DNA of 64,000 nt, taken from Siphonodentalium dalli (Eukaryota; Mollusca; Scaphopoda; Gadilida; Siphonodentaliidae). Position 1 is the first letter of the stretch. Every line of letters begins with the position of its first letter. The stretch spans positions 120,486,723 to 120,550,722 of the forward strand of contig CP136063.1 in NCBI GenBank assembly GCA_032622095.1, in the 5' to 3' direction. The position numbers and the translations under genes are program-made. Shown here piece after piece: positions 1-10,839 of this stretch. Under the pieces are notes generated by a model. That model was given only the letters and a program-made list of their open reading frames with translations. It was not told where the DNA came from and ran no database searches.

Positions 1-384
1 GCTAATTGTATGAATTCAGTTCTTTCTAATTTCGGGTGTAGATTATATTTTTATTTATACATGCACATGGGTAATTTCCTTATTTATCAACGGATTCGAG
101 CCATTGAAGTCTCAAACCACAACCGCGGATTCCAATTATACACTTGGTACATTTCGTTTTTGTCAAAAGCTGAAGTTTAATGAAATAAAAAAAATGCGAT
201 ATATAGTATCAGCTTATTTTTCGATGTGTCACATAACTTACCCACATGCCAGACAGCAGACTGCGGCGACATAACCTTTGATCTACCGCCGACGGACTGG
301 GCCTGGTAAAGCTATTTTTAACATGGCGTAAGGTAATTAGCCTGTCACACGGACTTCTTTTTTAATGGAGCGAGAACGAAATGC
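1..384. other. Unannotated intronic sequence
   Basis: AT-rich sequence before the first satellite. No ORF, RNA gene or recognisable repeat end was found. If the UTP3 gene continues to the left, this is intron. Confidence 0.4.
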
Positions 385-1615
385 TGGGTGTGGGTGCGGA
401 CAGACTTATTATACCAAAGGCTCGCGCGGCTGCCCAGAATGCTTCACTCCGAAACCGCTATATCATGAAATATTTAGTCAGCCCATATGAATATCTTTAT
501 TGGATATTATAGAGCTATATTCTCCCGACATATAGCCGTTTTCCAATCGAAAATATATCCACGGGAACTTTGATTTATTTTCAATTTACCAGAGCTGGGT
601 GTGGGTGCGGTTGGTATATTCACAGTCATCGGCAAACTATTTAATACTTCTTATACACAAGGCTCGCGCGGCTGTCAGAACGTTTCACTTTGAAACCGTT
701 ATATCTTGAAATATTAAGTCACAGCATATGATTCTATTTATTGGATATTATAGAGCTATATTCTCCCGACATATAGCCGTTTTCGAATCAAAAATATATC
801 CTCGGGAACTTTGATTTATTTTCAATTTACCAGACCTGGGTGTGGTTGCGGTTCGGATATTCACAGTCATTGGCAAACTATTTAATACTTCTTATACACA
901 AGGCTCGCGCGGCTGTCAGAACGTTTCACTTTGAAACCGTTATATCTTGAAATATTAAGTCACAGCATATGATTCTATTTATTGGATATTATAGAGCTAT
1001 ATTCTCCTGACATATAGCCGTTTTCGAATCGAAAATATATCCACGGGAACTTTGATTTATTTTCAATTTACCAGACCTGGGTGTGGTTGGGATATTCACA
1101 GTCATCGGCAAACTATTTAATACTTCTTATACACAAGGCTCGCGCGGCTGTCAGAACGTTTCACTTTGAAACCGTTATATCTTGAAATATTAAGTCACAG
1201 CATATGATTCTATTTATTGGATATTTTAGAGCTATTTTTCCCAGACAGATACCCGTTTTCCAATCGAAAATATATCCACGGGAGCTTTGATTCATTTTCA
1301 ATTTACCAGACCTGGGTGTGGGTGCGGTTGGGATATTCTCAGTCATCAGCAAACTATTTGCTACTTCTTATACACAAGGCTCGCGCGGCTGTCAGAACGT
1401 TTCACTTGAAATCATTATATCTTGAAATATTAAGTCACAGCATATGATTCTATTTATTGGATATTGTAGATCTATTTTTCCCCGACAGATACCCGTTTTC
1501 CAATCGAAAATATATCCACGGGAACATTGATTCATTTTCAATTTACCAGACCTGGGTGTGGGTGCGGTTGGGATATTCTCAGTCATCAGCAAGCTATTTA
1601 ATACTTCTTATACTG
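385..1615. repeat. Tandem satellite, ~240-bp unit, about five copies
   Basis: The landmark 'CATATGA' recurs at 484, 725, 966, 1201 and 1441 (steps 241, 241, 235, 240). Each unit carries the same blocks in order: a 'TTATTGGATATT' stretch, 'AATATATCC(A/T)CGGGA', 'TTTACCAGA(G/C)CTGGGTGTGG', 'ACTTCTTATACACAAGGC' and 'GCTCGCGCGGCTGTC'. The first copy is the most diverged. Short reading frames in both directions are by-products of the periodic sequence. Confidence 0.9.
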
Positions 1616-2101
1616 GCACGGTATATTTGTTTGGTTCCTATTTTGTCGGTTCATAGATGCCGACCAAAATATTATAGCTGAGTTTAGGCGGAGAAAACTC
1701 AGAAAATTTTCGGAAGATTAGTTTGCTACCAGTTACCATACCTAAAAAGAGTGTCTTGCTACCTGTCTTCCTTTTTAAATGTAAGTTAGGTTTTAAAACT
1801 TTGAATTTCGTTTATTTATCATTTCAGATTCAGGTTTTTAAAAAAATCATAAAAAATAAATTAAATTTTTTTTAAAGTTAAACTTTGAATTTAAAATTTA
1901 AAATTATAAATTTGCAATGAAAAAGACAGTTTTATGGTGTATATTAGGCTGGACTGAGGATCTAAAAATGTAAAAAAAATAAAAATTGAAACGTGATACA
2001 CATGGCTTATGAAGACATATCTAAGCAGCTGACTGCAAATTAATTAGTATAACAAGCCTTAAAGGGTAAACATACGAGCTGTGTTGTCACTGTGATTACC
2101 G
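1616..2101. other. Unannotated AT-rich stretch
   Basis: Includes a strongly A/T-skewed tract (about 1835-2000) of mixed A and T runs. No coding or structural RNA signal seen. Confidence 0.4.
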
Positions 2102-2171
2102 GCATACCGGCCATCAGCGTTAGTTAATTAGACAGCGCTGTCTAATTAACTAACGCTAGCGGCCGGTATGC
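2102..2171. repeat. 70-bp near-perfect palindrome
   Basis: Centred on GACAGC|GCTGTC (axis between 2136 and 2137). Positions 2116-2157 pair perfectly (21-bp arms). After a 3-bp mismatch, 2102-2112 pairs with 2161-2171 ('GCATACCGGCC' with 'GGCCGGTATGC'). It is either a foldback insertion or a remnant of two abutting inverted termini. Confidence 0.9.
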
Positions 2172-3856
2172 AATAACCCAGTGCGGTTCAGATAGCTCTG
2201 GATTTAGTCACAGTTAACTCGACATGCAAAGTAAGAATTTTGACTAGAATCCAAATTGTGATTTTTTGTGAAATTTTATACCGCATTCTGTCAAATCTAA
2301 TTTTTGAGGGATCAGAAGGGGTAGGACCCCAATAATTGCATATTTAATTGCTCCAATGATCAGTTAATATACAAAACACAAAATAAAGTTGCATTACTCA
2401 ACTAGTTCCAAACAGCATGAATTGATCTAGAAGATATTTGTGAAAAAATGTCATATTTTCAACTTCCGGCGTCCATTTTGGCGGCCATCTTGGATGGTGA
2501 GTTTCAATTTCGGCACAAAAAAGTGTCAATATGTCTTAGCTTCAAGAAAATATATACATTTGTATACATTTTACTAGATTTTCCCGCTATAATTTGCATA
2601 AAACTGACTTAGGGTCTTGTCTGAAAAACGGCGTATTAGGAAAACTCTTAACATGGAACGCTCTTTATTGGGCCATGGTGAAGGAAATGGGGACTCAACT
2701 TAGAATAGTTGTTATCGTGAATTATTCAACACACTCTCCACTTTAACTGCAATTGTATTTATTCGTAACCATGACTGACTTGTCAAATTAAACGCTCTTT
2801 ATTTGGTATATGTAATCGGTTTCTGATTTTCCCACAGAAATCCCGCTAAACGGACATCGTTTGGAAATGAATACAGCATTATACCTAACTGAGAGTCAGC
2901 CGAAAACACTGCATTTATATGGCATTGTTACGAATGAATGATTGTAAATACGGGACACTCGGGGCATATATACGGAAAATTAAAACAACATCGTGAACAC
3001 GCACCCAAATAGAGTTCACATGCCTGCTCGTGTTTTTATAAGCCTTATTTTTGACACAAAAGTGTTACCTACCCCGCTCAATCGGCCTTCTATAGTTTTT
3101 TGTCAAAACAATAACTTTCCAAACAGCGCTTAAGATAAATCACGAGTGCATATAACTCACCGGGCGATGACAATTAACCATGTGTACACATGCTATTGAT
3201 ATGCCCTGTAGTGATTCTATCACGCTCACGCACTGATGTCTATTCCGGATTTTCCATCGTCATATAGGTAGACATAATTAACTCCGACTATGATTCCTTG
3301 TTTTTAATTAATTACCTCGCTTGACGTCATGCGAGGTTTTGCGACGGAGACGGCCGACAGCCGGTATTATTTATTTATTTCTCGGCTTATTTATTACGCG
3401 ATTTATATGGGACTTGGATCATTGTGATCACAATATGGATGGCTTTCCGATAGAGTTTTGTTGTTTCATGAGCATAGTAATCCTTTAAGTTATCTCTGTA
3501 CCAAACCATAACAATTGAATATAGCAACCACCCAATTATCTGTTTTGTTTTTATAAAAACATTTATATAAGATAAAATGATGTCAATTTACAGGTCCCAA
3601 CATTTTAAAAGAATTGTGAGAAATCGCCATTTTTTAAAGAATTGTGGGTAAGCGATAACAAAAACACTATTGGGCAACACCAAACCTCGATCGCTTTGCC
3701 TGTTGGCTTAAAAAATCTGGTATTCATTTCATGTTGTTAACCTTTTGCAGCTATTAAACTGACTGAAAATTCTTCTCAAATTTGTCTAATTGGATTCTCC
3801 CATTCAGATATTTTAGTATACATTGGATCAGAAAAAATCATCAGACAACAGATTAA
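2172..3856. other. Unannotated intronic stretch
   Basis: No gene found. Contains one 'GGCGGCCATCTTGGATGG' motif (2480-2497), related to the motif in the 160-bp tandem family elsewhere in the window. Otherwise anonymous AT-rich DNA. Confidence 0.4.
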
Positions 3857-4840
3857 AGTGTCAATGACACTGTAGCTCAACTTTGTAAAGAAGGTAATTT
3901 TTTGTGATTGGCAATGAATAGAGAGATTAAAAAGGAGTGTAAAAAATGAGCAGTAAAGGATTTAGTCATACATCTACATTCCAATTTCAACAGCCATGAA
4001 AAATTTCATGATGATCAGACTAAAGGTACGACCTGTAGCCTGTGCTAAAGGATTTAGTCATACAAAGAGTAAAATCCAAGATGGCTGCTGGTGGCCATGT
4101 TTTATGGCCGAATGACCCCCAAAATGACTCGTTCCCATCTAAATGTCATTATTAACATCCATGACAAATTTTATGATTACATGTATCAAACTACAGGTAC
4201 GACCTGTAGCTTAAAGGATTTAGTCATACAAAGAGTAAAATCCAAGATGGCTGTTGGCGGCCATGTTTTTTGTCCGAATGACCCCAAAATGACTCTTTCC
4301 CATCTACATTCCAATTTCAACAGCCATGAAAAATTTCATGATGATCAGACTAATGGTACGACCTGTAGCCCGTACTAAAGGATTTAGTCATACAAAGAGT
4401 AAAATCCAAGATGGCTGCCATGTTTTTTGGCCGAATGATCCCAAAATGACTCGTTCCCATCTACATGTCATTGTTAACATCCATTTTATGATGATCAGAC
4501 TAAAAGTACGACCTGTAGCCCGTGCTAAAGGATTTAGTCATACAAAGAGTAAAATACAAGATGGCTGCTGGCGGCCATGTTTTTTTGGTCGAATGACCCT
4601 AAAATTAATCGTTCCCATCTACATGTCAATATTAACATCCAAGACATATTTCATGATGATCAGACGAACAGTACGACCTAATGGATTGAATTTTGAAATC
4701 AAAGATGGCCACTGGCGGCGATGTTTTTCGGCCGAATGACCCCAAAATGACTCGTTCCCATCTACATGTCATTGTTAACATCCATGACTAATTTTATGAT
4801 GATCAGACTAAAGGTACGACCTGTAGCCCGGGGATAAGAC
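3857..4840. repeat. Tandem repeat family, ~157-bp unit (copy 1, about five units)
   Basis: Opens with 'AGTGTCAATGACACTGTAG' and 'TAGCTCAACTT', then tandem units recognised by 'CCCATCTA(C/A)AT' near 4136, 4303, 4459, 4616 and 4769 (steps 167, 156, 157, 153). Each unit holds 'AAATCCAAGATGGCTGC', a 'GGCGGCCATGTTTT' block, 'GACCCCAAAATGACTCG' and 'GTACGACCTGTAGCC'. The same family recurs at 50171-52040 and, more diverged, at 47380-48720. Open frames across it are periodic artefacts. Confidence 0.88.
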
Positions 4841-6018
4841 ATCAAGCCTGAAAGGCTTTTATCAAGTCTTTTCCTCGGAATAAGAAAGTTACCCTTGGTA
4901 ACCGAGCGTAATTAGAGCTACCGATGTCATTCCCGGAATCTTAGTTTCACTTTCGGTTTCAACAAAAACTGACCGCAAAAACCGGAATAAATGCACATGT
5001 GTTTACAAACTTGCATTTTCTGAAGCTGACACAATTCAACAGATTCTCTGAATCTGATAGAATTCCCGGAAATTTAATTTTATCTTTCAATAGGATTATC
5101 TGAATCTGACATAAATTCCAGGAATCAATTGCGCCAGTGATTACAAACGCCATGTGTGTAGTCGGCGTCCTTGACACTTTGTTGATGGAATTCCCAGAAA
5201 TTTCCTTTCACTTATCGGAATTGCAACTGGAACTGCATGCGTTTACAAACATTTTTTTTAGGAAACAGACACAACTCATACAAACAAATAAATATACAAA
5301 TCTTAAGGAATCATGCAATTCGCAAGGAAATATGGAAACATACAGAAAATGTCTGTGAACAGAAGCATGTTAGAAGAGATAGAAAAGCATGTGTGTAATG
5401 AAACTGAAAACTGCCGTTGTTCTCGCGATGGTCATTGTTACCAACTTTGTATTCAGTTTTCCCATAAAATACGTTTTTCAAGGTAAATATTTTTACAAAT
5501 TGCTATAATTTCGGCACCATGAGGTGACTTTTTACCCCTTCTCATCAACATTTTTGGCGATTTTCGTATGCATAAAAACTGAATAGAGTCCGACCCTTAT
5601 GCAAATAAACGATTAAAAAATAGTCTTTTTATGAGAAAATGGTTTGGTGCATGCATATTTTATGCAAATAGCCGAAATATGCATTTAAACCATATGCAAT
5701 TAACTGAAATTGACTGCAGTGTTGTAATGTTGTTTTTCTTAACCGTTATGATTACTTTGTAATTCTTGTTAATTGTTGAACATCATTGATAAAATAAATG
5801 TATACATTTTATAGGTAATTTTGCTTGTTTTTTTTTGGAAAACCAATTTCGAAAGTGGCACCAAAAAATACTGGTGGGAAAAAAGTGGCAACAGAAAGTA
5901 TAATACAATTAGCAACAGTGTTGGCACCTGGGAATTTTGGGCCAGCGCGAACCCTGGGGGATGTTCTATATAAAAAAATGTTAATCAATTGATTATATTT
6001 GTTATTATTGAGGCTGAC
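4841..6018. other. Intron sequence, no gene
   Basis: Two diverged copies of a block with 'GAATTCCC(G/A)GAAATTT' and 'GTTTACAAAC' lie at about 4930-5090 and 5110-5260. The rest is unassigned. 5810-6018 is open in the frame of the adjoining UTP3 exon, but it follows a good donor site and is treated as intron. Confidence 0.4.
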
Positions 6019-6124
6019 CTGATAGGTGATTCCTCTCTTGCCATCCACTTCATTCTCTTCATACCCATCCTCTTCTCCCAGGCGTCCTCCAGCAATGTCT
6101 GCTTCTTCATCAAAATCTTCCATA
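6019..6124 (-). CDS. UTP3: UTP3 internal exon (start of C-terminal Sas10 domain)
   Basis: Acceptor 'ttgttttcag' ends at 6125 and donor 'TATCAG|GTCAGC' starts at 6018. The 106 nt complete an Asp codon and then give 35 codons: MEDFDEEADIAGG, an acidic GEEDGYEENEVD run, and GKRGITYQ. The last block matches KRAITYQ, which opens the conserved C-terminal Sas10 domain; the family then continues with IAKNKGLTPKRKK and NPRVKHR. That continuation should be the next exon, and I could not find it between 1 and 6018, so it probably lies before the window. Confidence 0.88.
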
Positions 6125-6197
6125 CTGAAAACAAGGTCAGACCAGATTCCACTAAGGTGTCAATGAGACTAAAGATCAACTCGATAGCAAGCATATA

Positions 6198-6351
6198 CAG
6201 TAATGCTCTAAGTAATCAACTCCTTAACCACAGCAGATTAACCACAGGATTTATTCGGAAATATGGCTTGTTGCCATATTTCCGAATAAATCCTGAAAAA
6301 TTACCGAAAATTCTACTGTGGTTAAGGAGTCGATTATTTAGGGCATTACTG
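6198..6351. mobile_element. 154-bp foldback MITE, Tc1/mariner-like ends
   Basis: Starts CAGTAATGC and ends GCATTACTG, flanked on both sides by TA (6196-6197, 6352-6353), the target of Tc1/mariner elements. Outer arms ('ACTCCTTAACCACAG' with 'CTGTGGTTAAGGAGT') and a second inner hairpin ('TTATTCGGAAATATGG' with 'CCATATTTCCGAATAA') make the element almost wholly self-complementary. It lies 70 bp upstream of the UTP3 6124 exon. Confidence 0.85.
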
Positions 6352-6444
6352 TAGATGTCACTCAGGGCAGTAACTCATTCAAACCTTTACTACCTAATTT
6401 AGAACCTACCCAACTACTGATTTGGTATGATCTCTGAATTAAAA

Positions 6445-7026
6445 TACCTTATTCGTATTTAAATTCGAGCAATACTATTTTTCGCTCAGTTTTAAATTTG
6501 CGCACTATAAATTCGCGCACCTAGCTGCGCTAATTCAAAACTGACAAAAATATTTTCGTAATAGTTCTGTGATATTTTCGTATATCTTGGAGCTGATGAC
6601 GTTTCGGTTCTCAGTCATGGCTGGATATAGTATATGTGTATATTAAACACCATCACGGCGGATTTACATCGTGTATACAATCAACTAGTAACTACATACA
6701 TAATAATTTTGTGTCGACCTGGAATATTAGTATTTATTCTACAAGCATGTCAACAATGTCTATGTTACCATGTTTTGTTGCTTGTCATTGTGAGCAATGG
6801 TCTTGATAGCGGTTGGCCGAATGCAAATATATACATACGTGTACAGGCGTATAATTGTCTATTCAACCGTTCTTAATTTTTGTAAACTCAGCAACATAGC
6901 CCTCTTGTATTTCCAATGGACTGTGGTTTAGATTAAACTTGGGAGTCGTACTATATTTCGCTCAGTTTTAAATTCGCATTGGTGCGCGAAAAATAGTACT
7001 GCGCGAATTTAAATACGAGTAAGGTA
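6445..7026. mobile_element. 582-bp TIR element, non-autonomous
   Basis: The left end 'TACCTTATTCGTATTTAAAT' and the right end, read inverted as 'TACCTTACTCGTATTTAAAT', match over about 40 bp with few differences, continuing into 'ACTATTTTTCGC'. A second inverted block, 'CGCTCAGTTTTAAAT', occurs at both ends. No convincing target duplication and no coding sequence inside. Superfamily not assigned. Confidence 0.75.
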
Positions 7027-7133
7027 ATAATAATAATGTATAGCATTTGTAAAGCGCCTTTCCCATGAGGCCCAAAGCGCTCAAAGTTTTACAATTATTA
7101 CCCTGATGAGCCTGAACATTCAGTAACCACCAC
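7027..7133. repeat. SINE-like tail with (ATA)n head
   Basis: Starts ATAATAATAATG and then gives 'GCATTTGTAAAGCGCCTTT' and 'GGCCCAAAGCGCTCAAAG'. I associate the 'AAAGCGC...CCCAAAGCGCT' pattern with short interspersed repeat tails in many invertebrate genomes. No polymerase III A/B boxes were made out, so this is probably a truncated copy. Confidence 0.4.
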
Positions 7134-8064
7134 CAGTCCTTCGATTTTGAGGCGCGCAATTGCGCTTGTGCGCCAAGGCGCGCGCGGATCTAAAAACCAG
7201 CGAGTTATTAAATGCGCACGCCGAAAATTTCAAATGCGCACCTCGGAATTTGCAACCAGTGAACGAGATTTTAACAAACAACACACCAATGGTTAAACGC
7301 CGACAAGACTATTCACCATGTATCTTTCTCAGCAGTGATGACGTTGATTACGAACTTGGTAACGAAATTCCGATACTATCAAAGCGAAAGAGGGTTGATT
7401 CGTCGGATTCCAGTGAATCTGATTGCGGTAACGATTAGGATTCCACTTCCGAGTTTGAAACTTTATGCGAGTCTGATGAGCATGCGCTCTCAGACGCGGA
7501 AGTCGACTAATTAGGTTGGCGATTATCGCAATACGATAGGGGAACACTCCGACGTTCGTACTCAGATATCACCTATTTTTGTACCTAGCTTGCCTGTCCT
7601 GGGTTTCACGGGAAAATGGCTAATTTGATTCTGTTTGTCGTTATATAAAATATTTATCACCTCATTTATTATTCTTTTTCATAAACATAAAATAAAACGA
7701 GCCGAAGATGATTTGTTTAAAATTTCTGAACCATGAAACTGGCGATGTTATCAGAGTACGTTATACTTGTGATAGTTACGTTACGCCAACCGACTAATTA
7801 CCAAGATCAGATTCACCGGGCTTGCCGGATTGTTGATGTTATTATCATGTGGACTATTGTCATGTGGACTAAATGTTTATATTTCTGTTTCTGTTGCCAC
7901 ACTTGGAATTAAACGTGTGTATCATTATACTTGTGTTTGTCTTTATTCAGTAATCATTTCATTGATGTTAATTTGAATTTTGCTCCCTCAAAAAAGGCGC
8001 GCGCAAATCCCAAAAGCTCAGAGCGATATATCGCGCACCTACGTTTTCCAAATTCGAAGGACTG
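7134..8064 (+). mobile_element. 931-bp TIR element with relic acidic ORF
   Basis: Ends are 'CAGTCCTTCGATTTTG' (7134) and 'CAAATTCGAAGGACTG' (to 8064), inverted over 16 bp with one mismatch. Both subterminal regions carry clusters of GCGCGC. The flanks share ACCAC but give no clean duplication. It contains the broken reading frame at 7289-7510. The CAG start would suit a hAT element, but this is weak. Confidence 0.55.
7289..7510 (+). pseudogene. Acidic Ser/Asp-rich reading frame with one internal stop
   Basis: From ATG at 7289 the frame reads MVKRRQDYSPCIFLSSDDVD... and SKRKRVDSSDSSESDCGND, meets TAG at 7436-7438, and then continues in the same character (DSTSEFETLCESDEHALSDA) to TAA at 7508-7510. 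Basic KRKR followed by a Ser/Asp/Glu-rich stretch resembles the N-terminal tail found before several cut-and-paste transposases (piggyBac and hAT types among them). The catalytic domain is absent. The inverted termini around it support a mobile-element origin. No specific family is recognised. Confidence 0.35.
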
Positions 8065-8576
8065 GACCACATACTCCGCTATTAAAAGATTAAAACATTA
8101 ATTTGGGTAAATATGCATTCCAAATAACATAATTAGAAATCAGTCACCTCAAGTAGTCAAACTCACACTGACAAGTGCATGCAATAAGGCTGAATTGGTC
8201 ATTGTCGCATGGTTTTATGTAAAAAAAAAACGCAAGATGTCCCTAATGTGCAAAAAACCTTTCAGGATCTTCCAAATGTACAAAAAGTCAGTAAGCATTT
8301 CAAAGTCTCTTTCGTCTGTGGCAGTCAAACTCAAAGCAGGCAGAATGCCCATTCAAATTCCATTGAAATTTTACTCGAAGATCACAAACAAATAAATAAT
8401 AATGATTAATAGATGACTAATTTAAATTTTGGTGAAATTTTGAGATGCTGGGTGGCTTCTTGCATGTTTGGGAGATCCTGGGTAGCTTTTTGCAAAAATG
8501 AGCCATTCAGCCTCAGTAAGAGTAGACTCATCTCCAAAAAGAGCCTGAATGTTTTGACAAAATGATAGTGTCAATG
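8065..8576. other. Intron sequence, no gene
   Basis: Two overlapping short reading frames at about 8195-8409 lie in A-rich sequence and show no domain. The stretch ends in 'AGTGTCAATG', the start of the repeat family interrupted by the next element. Confidence 0.4.
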
Positions 8577-9636
8577 CAGGGTTTCCGCTACTACAGCAGG
8601 CCGGCCATCCAGCGGCCTCATTCCCCTCACCAACCTTGACTTAATATTGGTCACAAAAGTGCCACAGACCTAGCTCAGTCACCTTTTTACACGGGACGAG
8701 CAATCACCGACACTGATGATTAACAGATTAAAAGGAATCCTACACTTGGTGTCTGAATAAGACATGATCAGTAGCGCCGGACCATGATTGTGTACAGTTG
8801 TCTACACCATCCTGTGTAACGCTTTGTCGGGAGACCCTCTCACGGGCGAATATTTATTAGTAATCAGCCTCTCGCATTTTAATTTACCGTAGATTACTAT
8901 CAATAAATCCCAACTTTCTGACCCACTATTTCCGATAAAAATGTGCAATATACATCGTTAAGTCATTTGGATGGGGGTTTAAGAGCTACAACCATGAACA
9001 CATGTGAGTTTTGGCAGTCGCTACGACGAAAAGTGCAGAACTTTTTCCCCAACACAAGGTCTGTGTCAAAGAAATGTTTATTTAAAAATAAAACAATTAA
9101 ATTATTAATAGTTATTATCATGTATTTATTCCCAATCCAATGAATATAAAATTATCCATTATACGAATCCAGCATGAAGTCATCTCCGTCTGAGGAATGG
9201 CTTTTGCTTCTACAACAATTTGTTTTTGATCGGAACTGTGAACAAAATAAAAAGAAACCAGGCATGCAGAACATGTGTAGCACATGCTCATCTCATGACG
9301 TAACACCTGTTACTGCTACCCAGTGAGACAGTGTGTCTTTTGCCAACCGTGGTAGTCTTTGAAGTCGGCATTTAATATTGCTACTGTTTAAATAAAAGTT
9401 GTTGTATCCATCGTGTACTGTTGTGCTTACATGCTTTTGATTCATTAACTTGAGATCTGAGAAAGACGATCTGTTTTAATTTGGTTTCTATACGAAGCTT
9501 GAATGTTCCTGCTTGTCTCAAGTGTAAGGAAATGGCTCCTTTCCAGTGATAAACATCCAAATTTTCTCCTGACAGGGCGCCTGGTATGTGCTTCCCAAAT
9601 ACGACCACATTCCCCCAACCCCTAGCGGAAACCCTG
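8577..9636. mobile_element. 1,060-bp hAT-like non-autonomous element
   Basis: Begins CAGGGTTTCCGCTA and ends TAGCGGAAACCCTG, a perfect 14-bp inverted repeat of hAT type. It is flanked by GTCAATG on both sides (8570-8576, 9637-9643), consistent with a target duplication of 7-8 bp. The empty site is readable: removing the element restores AGTGTCAATGACAC-GTAGCTCAACTT, the opening sequence of the tandem family seen at 3857 and 50171. No transposase frame remains inside. Confidence 0.85.
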
Positions 9637-10432
9637 GTCAATGACACAGTAGCTCAACTTGGAAATGGGATCATTTCATGTGTTGCAGTCAATGGAGCAA
9701 TTGGGAACAAGCAGTCGCAGAAGACGGTATCCCCCACCAAATTGTGCAGTTGTGGAAGTGCATTCTCAATAATGTTTGCGTTCTCAGTATGTGCTAAACA
9801 AGAGGTGGGATTTTGTCAAAAAGCCTGGCTTGCGAACTCATTTTAGGTACTGACATTTGTGGAAATTAGCCATGTGACGTCGTCCATTTGCACCAAAAAT
9901 AATAAATAATAAACAAAGTCCAATAACTCTCCTGAAAATATCCGGCCGGATCTGGTTTGCGAACTCATTCTAGATACTGGTCATGTGAACTCATATACCA
10001 AAAATCTTTGAAATCCGTTGACATTTGTGGAAATGAGCCCTGTGACGTCGTCTATTTGCTATTTGGTAAATCGTCAAAAATAATAAACAAAGTCCAATAA
10101 CTCCGGTAAAAATATACGGCCGGACCTGGCTTGCGAACTCATTCTAGGTAATGGTCAGGTGAACTCATATACCAAAAATCTTTTAAATCCATGGACATTT
10201 GTGCAGGTTATGATTCTTACAAATTCGGGACAGACGGACGGACGGTACGACAGACGGAAGGACGGAACCCATTCCTATATCCCCCCGCAAATTTTCAATT
10301 TGGCGGGGGATAATTAGAGGTCACCCCGAAGAGCAATATGAAGTTTGGTGACGATCGGATGAGCGATGTGAGCTGTAGGGTGTGCTACAGAAATTGTTGA
10401 TGGACGTATGGAGCCAACCATGGAAATAGCCC
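9637..10432. repeat. Interrupted member of the 'TAGCTCAACTT' repeat family
   Basis: Continues after the hAT-like insertion with 'GTAGCTCAACTTGGAAATGG'. It contains two related blocks with 'CCAATAACTC' and 'CTGG(T/C)TTGCGAACTCATT' (about 9830-9990 and 10020-10150), a 'GGACAGACGGACGGACGG' microsatellite near 10220, and then 'GAAGTTTGGTGACGATCGGA' as in the family at 47380-48720. It ends with 'CAACCATGGAAATAGCCC'. Confidence 0.6.
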
Positions 10433-10738
10433 AAACTTTATTTTGTAAAGGAGTTTTTCTTTCTGAAATTTTTATTTTTTATTCAGAAGGAAAAAGGAAA
10501 AAATCATTCCTGATCCAGTGCCTGATCCATCACAAACTGGCAATAGAATGACTTCCGATGCAACAGTTTCAACACAGTGACGCCAACCCTGAACATAAGT
10601 TAATCAACTCTAGCAATAGCTGATGAAATTGGACAGCTCTCGAGAAGCATTTCTGAACATAACCCCAAGAATAAAGAGAGAATGAAGCAGACTTGTGGAA
10701 CTTACAACAAGCAATACAGAATAACATGTGATACTTAC

Positions 10739-10839
10739 TCTTCTTCCTCCTCATCAGAATTACCTCCCTTTTTCCTCATCATCTTGTAATATTCCAGGGC
10801 AGCCTTCTCATCCTTAGTCTCATATTGGCCCTCACCTCT
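10739..10839 (-). CDS. UTP3: UTP3 internal exon (DEKAALEYYK block)
   Basis: Acceptor 'gtttccacag' ends at 10840 and donor 'GAAGA|GTAAGT' starts at 10738. The 101 nt start in phase 0 and leave GA, which joins T of the next exon as Asp. The peptide is RGEGQYETKDEKAALEYYK then MMRKKGGNSDEEEE. DEKAALEYYK corresponds to the UTP3 segment DEKAKLKYYK, after which the family also has a charged stretch. An alternative acceptor two bases downstream would break phase. Confidence 0.87.

Noticed and set aside
1161-1681. Paired 60-76-codon frames on both strands
   Set aside because: They repeat with the 240-bp satellite period and differ only by satellite mutations; no coding signal.
4091-4739. Plus-strand frames of 95 and 137 codons with repeated KMTRSHLHV
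   Set aside because: Repetition follows the 160-bp DNA repeat; similar frames recur in copy 2 at 50604-52041. Non-coding.
5900-5960. Minus-strand SPRVRAGPKF read-through as the next UTP3 block (family NPRVKHREKF)
   Set aside because: It follows a good donor at 6018. No acceptor gives that frame in phase, and the residues around it do not match the family, so it is a chance resemblance in intron.
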